A DNA stretch of 26,985 nucleotides from JAKPCT01 sp029553165. Its GTDB lineage: Bacteria; Bacillota; UBA4882; UBA8346. The notes under the pieces were generated by a model, which worked only from the letters and a program-made list of their open reading frames with translations, searched no databases and was not told the origin of the DNA. Below are positions 15,020 to 20,755 of the stretch, piece by piece (positions within the stretch are counted from its first letter, which is position 1; each line of letters opens with the position of its first letter). The translations under genes and the position numbers were made by a program. The stretch is from the NCBI GenBank assembly GCA_035359995.1, contig DAORZT010000039.1, positions 1 to 26,985 on the forward strand. Reading direction: 5' to 3'.

Positions 15020-16357
15020 TTACTGTTTAAATCTTCTTCTCATATTTGAACCAGGGATCGAAAGTTCTTCCCGATATTTTGCTACCGTCCGGCGCGCAAT
15101 CTTTATTCCTTGTTCCGCAAATAACTCCACTAATCTCTGGTCACTAAGTGGTGCATGAAGATCCTCATTGTCAATCATCAGTCTTAATCTTTCTTTAATT
15201 ACTTTTGCTGCCAGGTCATCACCACTAACACTATTTAAAGAACTGCTGAAAAAATACTTAAACGGATAAACGCCACTGGGAGTATCGAGATATTTACCGG
15301 CGATCGCCCGGCTAACAGTCGACCCATGTAGACCGGTCGATATTGCAACTTCTTTTAAAGTCAGAGGTTTTAAAAATAGGCTTCCATGTTCAAAGAAATC
15401 ATATTGTAACTTGAGCAACGCTTTAACAACTTTGATTAAGGTTATTTTCCGTTGTTCGATATTTTTAAGCAGTTGAATCGCTTGCTGTTGTTTGGTCTTA
15501 ATGAACTGCAAAGTATCTCTGTCAATTGCTCCTAAAGTTTTAAGATTTAGATATGCAGGATTAATCCGTACTTTAGTATTCGATGGTTCATTGATTAAGA
15601 TATTATAATCATTATTGGTTTTAACGACAGTAACATCGGGGACGATTATCCGGTTATATTTATTACCGCCAAATTTACTACCTGGTTTCGGGTCAAGAGT
15701 ACAAATCAGATCAAGTGCCGCCTGGAGTTCGGTTAATGTAATTCCTAAATGTGAAGTAACTTTAGTAAATCTACCGACAGCAACATCTGAAAGATGATTA
15801 TTGACAACAATCATTGCTAAATCGATGACCTCGCCCGGAAATTTCTGGAGCAAAATATCTCGGCCATATTTTAGTTGTAGCCATAGACACTCGGTTAAGT
15901 TTCGGGCTCCAACGCCAAAAGGTTCGAATGACTGAATCAACTGTAGTATCTTATCGGCCATCGTAATGGAAGTATCAAAACGCTTGGCGACTTCAGTGAG
16001 CTCAATCTGTAAATACCCATTGTCATCAAGATTGCCAATCAAGAATTCGCCTATCTGTAACTCGAGCTCAGTAAGATGGTTTAGGTGAAGGTCAACCAAT
16101 AAATACTCTTGAAGGGTAAGGGTCTGACGGGTTAAATTTTCAATGGCATTAACTTCGACATCGGAGGAATGTATTTCGAATAGGGGATGATTATCCAGTT
16201 GGTAGTCTAGGTCATCGACTGAAATCGAAGCGACTGATTTCTCAATCATATTTGGGATTTCAATTTCGTTATCAAGATCATTTTCAGAAATTTCTTCAAG
16301 GATAAAATTTTCGATCAGTTGTTGGTTGATGAATGATTCGAGTTCGTTGAAAGACAA
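15020..16357 (-). CDS. rpoN: RNA polymerase sigma-54 factor, 5'-truncated
   Basis: Sigma-54 directs RNA polymerase to -24/-12 promoters that need an ATP-driven activator. The C-terminal RpoN box (ARRTVAKYRE), the helix-turn-helix (GLHGSTVSRA) and the core-binding domain (LDDNGYL, FEPFGVGARNL, LDPKPG) are all present. The N-terminal Region I starts only at LSFNELESFINQQLIEN. The expected preceding 25-40 residues, with the Gln-rich QxQKL and TPQL...LLQ part that contacts activators, are absent. Upstream of 16360 the frame runs on as the antisense of the radical-SAM gene and has no sigma-54 character. TTG at 16357 is the first possible start after the break and has no ribosome site. I infer that the gene is probably inactive, or that the join is an assembly fault. 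Confidence 0.85.
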   Translation of the reverse strand: MSFNELESFINQQLIENFILEEISENDLDNEIEIPNMIEKSVASISVDDLDYQLDNHPLFEIHSSDVEVNAIENLTRQTLTLQEYLLVDLHLNHLTELELQIGEFLIGNLDDNGYLQIELTEVAKRFDTSITMADKILQLIQSFEPFGVGARNLTECLWLQLKYGRDILLQKFPGEVIDLAMIVVNNHLSDVAVGRFTKVTSHLGITLTELQAALDLICTLDPKPGSKFGGNKYNRIIVPDVTVVKTNNDYNILINEPSNTKVRINPAYLNLKTLGAIDRDTLQFIKTKQQQAIQLLKNIEQRKITLIKVVKALLKLQYDFFEHGSLFLKPLTLKEVAISTGLHGSTVSRAIAGKYLDTPSGVYPFKYFFSSSLNSVSGDDLAAKVIKERLRLMIDNEDLHAPLSDQRLVELFAEQGIKIARRTVAKYREELSIPGSNMRRRFKQ

Positions 16358-17333
16358 ATCATGGAACGAAGAGCATGTCGATCTGAGTCCGGAACTGTAT
16401 CGAAAGATCAGTAATGAAATAAAGCAGAGCACGACCATTGATTCGATTGTACTAGGAGGAATCGGGGAACCTACCTGTAGCAATCTAATCGAGACTGTAA
16501 TTAAAGACCATAGTAATCTCCATTTAACATTAACCACTAACGGTATAACATTGTCTGATTCACTAAAGGAGCATATAATTAATGGAATTAATATCCTCAT
16601 CATATCAATTGACGGACTTTACGATAACTTTGCGAAAATTAGGGGGACTAACTTAGAAGGAGTACTTGAAAACATAAGACAGTTAAATCAATTAAAAAAA
16701 GAGTATAATCATAAAGACAATTCACTAACAATAGGGATTCAATTTGTAATGAGTAAAGACAATATCAGCGATCTTTTTGAGCTGATCGATTTAGCCAGTG
16801 ATTTACAAGTTAATCGGTTGATCCTTTCAAATTTACTGCCTCAGACCCAAGAAAATGCTTCCAAAATACTGTACCAAAAATATAATAATCACGAAATGAG
16901 ACAATTGATTAATAAAGCTTCAAATTACGCTCTGCGGAAAGGGATAACACTTACAATCCCGAATTATGAATTAAAAACCGAACGAAGATGTGATTTTATC
17001 GAAAACAACTCAATGGTAATAACCGCTTCAGGAGATGTAACCCCTTGTTATCGACTTTCACATTCATATCAAGAATATGTCTTTGGGCGTAAAAAGAGAG
17101 TCGATAAATATTCTTTCGGCAATCTTAACCAGCAAAGTTTAAAAGAGATCTGGGAAAATAGTAATTATGTTAATTTCAGGAATACGGTCTTTAGTAATCG
17201 TTATCCTTCATGTATTGATTGTGACTATGTAGACGGCTGTGATTTGGTCAATGATACAACTACTGACTGCTATGCAGGGACTCCATCTTGCGCTGACTGT
17301 CTATGGGCACGTAAGTTTACACTCTGTCCTTAA
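16329..17333 (+). CDS. Tungsten-enzyme radical-SAM maturase (SPASM type), 5'-truncated
   Basis: The family is recognised from its C-terminal half: ASGDVTPCYRLSHSY, YVFGRKKRVDKYSFGNL, LKEIWENSNYVNFR, then the cysteine array CIDCDYVDGC...DCYAG..SCADCLWAR...CP. These are marks of the maturase found beside tungsten-dependent aldehyde ferredoxin oxidoreductases. The middle has TIM-barrel features (GGIGEPT, LTTNG, IISIDG). The essential N-terminal CxxxCxxC that holds the 4Fe-4S/SAM cluster is missing: real homology begins about DKSWNEEHVDLSPELYRK (16353 on), where the cluster should lie just before. The first eight codons are antisense to rpoN. No ribosome site precedes ATG 16329. As it stands it cannot be a working radical-SAM enzyme. 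Confidence 0.8.
   Translation: MNDSSSLKDKSWNEEHVDLSPELYRKISNEIKQSTTIDSIVLGGIGEPTCSNLIETVIKDHSNLHLTLTTNGITLSDSLKEHIINGINILIISIDGLYDNFAKIRGTNLEGVLENIRQLNQLKKEYNHKDNSLTIGIQFVMSKDNISDLFELIDLASDLQVNRLILSNLLPQTQENASKILYQKYNNHEMRQLINKASNYALRKGITLTIPNYELKTERRCDFIENNSMVITASGDVTPCYRLSHSYQEYVFGRKKRVDKYSFGNLNQQSLKEIWENSNYVNFRNTVFSNRYPSCIDCDYVDGCDLVNDTTTDCYAGTPSCADCLWARKFTLCP
16351..16362. other. Junction where two divergent genes both lose their 5' ends
   Basis: Minus-strand rpoN homology ends going upstream at about 16355, and plus-strand radical-SAM homology begins at about 16353. Both genes lack roughly 20-40 N-terminal codons, their promoters and their ribosome sites. The simplest reading is a deletion of the divergent intergenic region together with anything between; an inversion breakpoint or a chimeric contig join would look the same. 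Confidence 0.6.
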
Positions 17334-17390
17334 TTTAAATATATAAAGTACTAATTTGAGTTTTAAAAAACTAATAATGGGGTGATCAGG

Positions 17391-17615
17391 ATGAAAGTAA
17401 AAGTACGGCTGTTTGCGACTTTAAGAGAGGGGCGAAGTAGAGAATCAGAGTTGGAAGTGCCAGAAGCCACTACTGTCTTAGATATTATTAATGCTCTTAA
17501 TATTCCGGAAGAAGAGGTTGCTTTACTGTTAATCAACGGAAGGGATGGAAAACTAACCTCAACTTTAACCGAAGGAGATACTGTCTCGCTATTCCCTCCC
17601 GTAGGAGGAGGTTGA
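17391..17615 (+). CDS. MoaD/ThiS-family sulfur-carrier protein
   Basis: A 74-residue ubiquitin-fold protein (MKVKVRLFATLREG...) ending in the carrier tail FPPVGGG, whose last glycine would be adenylated by the ThiF-like protein and then carry sulfur as a thiocarboxylate. ATG at 17391 follows GGGGTGAT (17379-17386). The LFATLRE start and the PPVGGG end fit the MoaD branch. Set between a tungsten-enzyme maturase and a ThiF-like gene, it probably belongs to the sulfur supply of a tungstopterin enzyme rather than general molybdopterin synthase, because no MoaE gene is seen. The stop codon is 7 nt before the next gene. Confidence 0.88.
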   Translation: MKVKVRLFATLREGRSRESELEVPEATTVLDIINALNIPEEEVALLLINGRDGKLTSTLTEGDTVSLFPPVGGG

Positions 17616-17622
17616 TTTACAG

Positions 17623-18306
17623 ATGGAACGCAGATACTTAAAGAATATGAAAATGCTTTCTGAGGATGATATTCTCAAACTCAAAGGCTCCAAAGTTTCT
17701 GTTGTCGGTTGCGGTGGATTAGGCGGTTACGTTATTGAAATGTTGGCAAGAATTGGCGTAGGAAAAATCACTGCCATCGATGGGGATGTCTTTGACGAAA
17801 CCAATCTTAACCGACAATTATTTTCGCATACCGACAACCTGGGAAAGAGTAAAGCAGAAAGCGCTAAAACAAGAATAAATCTTGTTAATCCCTTAGTTGA
17901 AATTGAAGCATTCCAAGAAAAAATTACCTCGGAAAATGGAAATACTCTTTTAAAAAATCATCATGTTATTGTTGATGCCGTTGATAATATAGCTACGCGC
18001 TTACTACTGCAACAAATAGCTGCGGAACTTAATATTCCATTAGTCCATGGTGCTATTGCAGGATGGTATGGTCAAGTAACTACAATTTTTCCTGAGGATC
18101 AAACCCTAAATCAACTCTACCCGAAAAAAATTAACAAAGGAATCGAATCAGAATTAGGCAATCCGTCGTTTACCCCAGCATTAGTTGCTGCTATCGAGGT
18201 TGCCGAAACTGTAAAAATCCTTTTACAAAAGAAAGATTTACTAAGGCGTAAAGTTTTGAAGATCGATCTCTTATCCCAAGAATATATTATAATTGATTTG
18301 ATTTAG
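17623..18306 (+). CDS. ThiF/MoeB/HesA-family adenylyltransferase
   Basis: Activates the C-terminal glycine of a MoaD/ThiS carrier with ATP. The 227-residue protein has the Rossmann ATP site VVGCGGLGGYV (about 29-39), the acidic strand AIDGDVFDETNLNRQ with the arginine used in adenylation, and the VDAVDNIATR segment. It lacks the zinc-binding CxxC pairs and the C-terminal rhodanese domain of MoeB, and also the usual catalytic cysteine region, as seen in short ThiF proteins linked to aldehyde ferredoxin oxidoreductase loci. ATG at 17623 uses AGGAGGAGG inside the end of the carrier gene. The partner oxidoreductase gene is not in the window. Confidence 0.87.
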   Translation: MERRYLKNMKMLSEDDILKLKGSKVSVVGCGGLGGYVIEMLARIGVGKITAIDGDVFDETNLNRQLFSHTDNLGKSKAESAKTRINLVNPLVEIEAFQEKITSENGNTLLKNHHVIVDAVDNIATRLLLQQIAAELNIPLVHGAIAGWYGQVTTIFPEDQTLNQLYPKKINKGIESELGNPSFTPALVAAIEVAETVKILLQKKDLLRRKVLKIDLLSQEYIIIDLI

Positions 18307-18381
18307 TATTTATTTTTCTTGAGATTCTCTTTTCTAAATTTATAATAAACTTTATAATAATGAATGTTTCAGAATTAGTTA

Positions 18382-18410
18382 TTGACTCCCAAACTAACTA
18401 ATGGTATAAT
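18382..18410 (+). promoter_or_regulatory. Sigma-A promoter of the infC operon
   Basis: TTGACT (18382-18387) and TATAAT (18405-18410) are 17 nt apart, and TGG just before the -10 box adds an extended -10. Transcription would start near 18417 and run into the L20 leader. Confidence 0.88.
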
Positions 18411-18416
18411 TTCTTC

Positions 18417-18526
18417 GTAATCAAGAAGAAGCCATCCGCTTCTCACCTAATGCCAATGGTTTTAGGTTAATAATAACTGATGTTTCTTAGCATTGGATTA
18501 TTAGCGGGTGGAAGACCCGTTTTTTG
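18417..18526 (+). promoter_or_regulatory. L20 leader RNA (autoregulation of infC-rpmI-rplT)
   Basis: The leader has the layout of the Firmicutes L20 leader: CCGCTTCTCACC near the start and GCGGGTGGAAGACCCG before a T run. The terminator stem is CGGGT (18505-18509) with ACCCG (18515-18519) followed by six T. CCATCCGC (18432-18439) can pair over all 8 positions (one G-U) with GCGGGTGG (18504-18511), which would break the terminator. ACCTAA/TTAGGT and CCAATG/CATTGG pairs lie between. In Bacillus subtilis, L20 binding favours termination; the same logic is inferred here. Confidence 0.85.
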
Positions 18527-18559
18527 TTTTGTGGGTTTAATTTTAGGGGGTGACTGTCT

Positions 18560-19072
18560 ATTAGTAACGAGTTGCGAGTGAATGAGGAGATCCGCGCCAA
18601 GGAAATCCGTGTTGTCAGTGTTGAAGGGGAACAGTTAGGCATAATGTCTGTCAAAGATGCGCTTCGTCTGGCTCAAGAAAAAGAACTGGATTTGGTCGAA
18701 GTGGCGCCTAATGCCAAACCACCAGTTTGTCGCATTATGGATTACGGGAAATACCGTTATGAGCAGAGCAAAAGAGAACGGGAAGCCCGGAAAAAACAAC
18801 GTATTATTGAAATTAAAGAGATCCGCATGACTCCAAAGATTGAAGCTCATGACTTTCAGGTTAAAGTCAAAGCAGCACAGAAGTTTTTAAAAGATGGCGA
18901 TAAAGTCAAAGCCATAATCAGATTCCGTGGGCGCGAGATCGTACATGCCGAACTAGGAAAAAATCTGCTCATGCAACTTTATGAGAATGTCAGTGATCTG
19001 GCTGTTTTAGAACGGGAACCCAAAATTGAAGGAAAAAATATGATTATGATCTTATCAGCTAAGTCCGAATAG
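18560..19072 (+). CDS. infC: Translation initiation factor IF-3, ATT start
   Basis: IF-3 binds the 30S subunit, blocks early 50S joining and proofreads the start codon. The 170-residue product has the N-terminal domain (ISNELRVNEEIRAKEIRVV), the linker helix (EQSKREREARKKQR) and the C-terminal domain (IKEIRMTPKIEAHDFQ). The standard N-terminus NELRVNEEIR is recovered only by starting at ATT 18560, which sits 8 nt after AGGGGGTG; the first ordinary start, TTG 18572, cuts into the conserved region and has poor spacing. A rare AUU start on infC is known in other bacteria, where IF-3 itself discriminates against it, giving feedback on top of the L20 leader. First gene of the infC-rpmI-rplT operon. 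Confidence 0.96.
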   Translation: MSNELRVNEEIRAKEIRVVSVEGEQLGIMSVKDALRLAQEKELDLVEVAPNAKPPVCRIMDYGKYRYEQSKREREARKKQRIIEIKEIRMTPKIEAHDFQVKVKAAQKFLKDGDKVKAIIRFRGREIVHAELGKNLLMQLYENVSDLAVLEREPKIEGKNMIMILSAKSE

Positions 19073-19087
19073 AGAGGAGCAATAATT

Positions 19088-19282
19088 ATGCCAAAAATGA
19101 AAACACATAAAGGTGCTGCGAAACGGTTTAAAATAACCGGAAGTGGTAAAATCAAACGAAGCCACGCTTTCAAACGTCATATTCTGGAATCCAAAACCGC
19201 TAAACGTAAACGTACATTAAGAAAAGCCGATCTCGTCAATGCCGGTGAAATGAGACGCGTTAAACGGATGTTATGTATTTAA
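19088..19282 (+). CDS. rpmI: 50S ribosomal protein L35
   Basis: A basic 64-residue ribosomal protein. The N-terminus MPKMKTHKGAAKRFKITGSG and the stretch RSHAFKRHILESKTAKRKR are family marks, and the length is standard. ATG at 19088 follows GAGAGGAG, which overlaps the infC stop region. Its place between infC and rplT is conserved across bacteria. Confidence 0.98.
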   Translation: MPKMKTHKGAAKRFKITGSGKIKRSHAFKRHILESKTAKRKRTLRKADLVNAGEMRRVKRMLCI

Positions 19283-19317
19283 TTTGATAATTAAATTGAT
19301 GAAGGAGGAGATTTTAA

Positions 19318-19671
19318 ATGCCAAGAGTAAAAGGTGGATTTACCAGCCGCCATCGTCATAAAAAAATTCTTAAACTGGCTAAAGGTTATCGTGGTTCAAA
19401 AAGTCGTCTTTTTAGAGTAGCCAACAACCAAGTTTTAAAATCTTTAGCTTATGCTTTCAGAGACCGTCGTGCAAAAAAACGTGATTTCAGAAAACTTTGG
19501 ATTACCAGAATCAATGCTGCTGCCAGAATGAACGGGATGTCTTACAGTACTTTCATCAGTGGCTTAAAGAAAGCCGGTGTTCAGGTCAACCGTAAAGTTT
19601 TAGCTGATTTAGCTGTTCAAGACAGTCAAGCATTCAAAGAATTAGTTGGGGTAGCAAAAGCATCTAAATAA
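19318..19671 (+). CDS. rplT: 50S ribosomal protein L20
   Basis: A 117-residue protein needed early in 50S assembly and the likely repressor of this operon through the leader RNA. It starts MPRVKGGFTSRHRHKKILK and carries AKGYRGSKSRLFRVANNQV and WITRINAAARMNGMSYSTF, all standard. ATG at 19318 is preceded by AAGGAGGAG. A strong terminator follows 16 nt after the stop codon. Confidence 0.98.
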   Translation: MPRVKGGFTSRHRHKKILKLAKGYRGSKSRLFRVANNQVLKSLAYAFRDRRAKKRDFRKLWITRINAAARMNGMSYSTFISGLKKAGVQVNRKVLADLAVQDSQAFKELVGVAKASK

Positions 19672-19687
19672 TTTAAAATATAAAAAC

Positions 19688-19718
19688 AAAAGCCTTCAAA
19701 CACAATGAAGGCTTTTTT
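19688..19718 (+). terminator. Terminator of the infC-rpmI-rplT operon
   Basis: AAAAGCCTTCA (19688-19698) pairs perfectly with TGAAGGCTTTT (19706-19716), and the T run continues to 19719. The A run on the left gives it the shape of a bidirectional terminator, so it may also stop transcripts of the minus-strand PilZ gene that ends at 19749. Confidence 0.92.
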
Positions 19719-19748
19719 TCAATCTTAAACTTCCTTAAACTTCAATTT

Positions 19749-20459
19749 TTATAACGATAATTTACCTTTGAATAATTCTCCCGATTTACCGATAGCCCGC
19801 TCAATTAATTCCTGATGTTCGATCCCTGGTTCTAAAAATTTAATTCCTACCGAAAATTGATTGTTTAGTTTATTTTGACTACTGCGTTTTACGACTCCAA
19901 CCAGGGAAATAGGATTATCATCCAAGGTAAATTCAATCAGCAAAGTCATCCCAACCGGCAGTTTTAAATCGGTAAGTAACAAAATACCGCCTTTCCCTAG
20001 GTCAAGCGATTCACCGAGACCGACTTTATCAGCCAGATGGCTTAATTGTTGGTCCTTAAAACTTAATACCCGATAGACAATCGGTACCGTTAAGGGAACC
20101 CTTGATCCACCACGCCGGTCACTGCTGGATAATACTTTGGGAGTTTCCACCGTCACTTTTAAGTTGCTTTGACTACGTGACAAGATTTTACTTTTAAAAT
20201 TAAAGATCCCATCAGAACGTCCCGTATGAATCGTGATTAATTTTCCCGTCCGAAACAGATTAAAATATGGCGCTGCATTTTCATTAAAGCGCAATATCAT
20301 TTTTTCATTGTTTCGCTCTTCAACGCTTGCTAAAAAAGATAACTGCTCTGACTGACCATTATCACCAGTAGTTTTTGCAATTGTAATCTCCACACTTTGT
20401 TGTGGCATGAACAGTCTTGCAACATCGGATGGATTTAGTCGGATATAAGTTCCTCCCAA
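19749..20459 (-). CDS. PilZ-domain protein, YcgR-like (cyclic-di-GMP effector candidate)
   Basis: A 236-residue soluble protein with an N-terminal YcgR-type beta domain (about 15-105) and a C-terminal PilZ domain (about 113-225). The c-di-GMP marks are RRGGSR at the domain start (RxxxR) and DLGKGG, in place of the usual (D/N)xSxxG: the serine position is glycine. Binding is therefore likely but not certain. YcgR-like proteins brake flagellar motors or regulate surface behaviour, but no motility genes are near. TTG at 20459 is used, with AGAAGG 7 nt upstream. A second site, GGGAGGAA, lies just inside the gene, so a start at ATC a few codons later is also conceivable. Confidence 0.83.
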   Translation of the reverse strand: MGGTYIRLNPSDVARLFMPQQSVEITIAKTTGDNGQSEQLSFLASVEERNNEKMILRFNENAAPYFNLFRTGKLITIHTGRSDGIFNFKSKILSRSQSNLKVTVETPKVLSSSDRRGGSRVPLTVPIVYRVLSFKDQQLSHLADKVGLGESLDLGKGGILLLTDLKLPVGMTLLIEFTLDDNPISLVGVVKRSSQNKLNNQFSVGIKFLEPGIEHQELIERAIGKSGELFKGKLSL

Positions 20460-20634
20460 GCTAAATACCTTCTTTCAAGAGACTAACTTAACTAATGATA
20501 GACATAGCTATATTATTTATTCGGCAAAATACTACAAAATCCTACTTACTATAAGCAATATATGGAAATATTAATTATATTTAATCTTTTGAAGGTTAAA
20601 ACTAAATTAACAGATAACCTCAACCACATAAATA

Positions 20635-20643
20635 TGGTATAAT
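20635..20643 (+). promoter_or_regulatory. Extended -10 promoter before secA
   Basis: TGGTATAAT (TGn plus TATAAT) at 20635-20643 is a good extended -10 box; no strong -35 is seen. It lies about 110 nt before secA. The whole gap 20460-20755 is very AT-rich and otherwise holds only the ribosome site AGAGGTGGA at 20744-20752. I see no gene in it. Confidence 0.6.
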
Positions 20644-20755
20644 ATTACGGTAATTTATATGGGCACTTTATTTTCTCAAAAACGTTATTATTAATTAATT
20701 TAATCTTCTCTCTCTTCATTTTAGTTGATATAAAATATATTATAGAGGTGGATCC

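Noticed and set aside
16361..16603. Minus-strand extension of sigma-54 up to 16603
   Set aside because: The residues do not resemble sigma-54 Region I and are exactly antisense to the well-conserved radical-SAM coding sequence.
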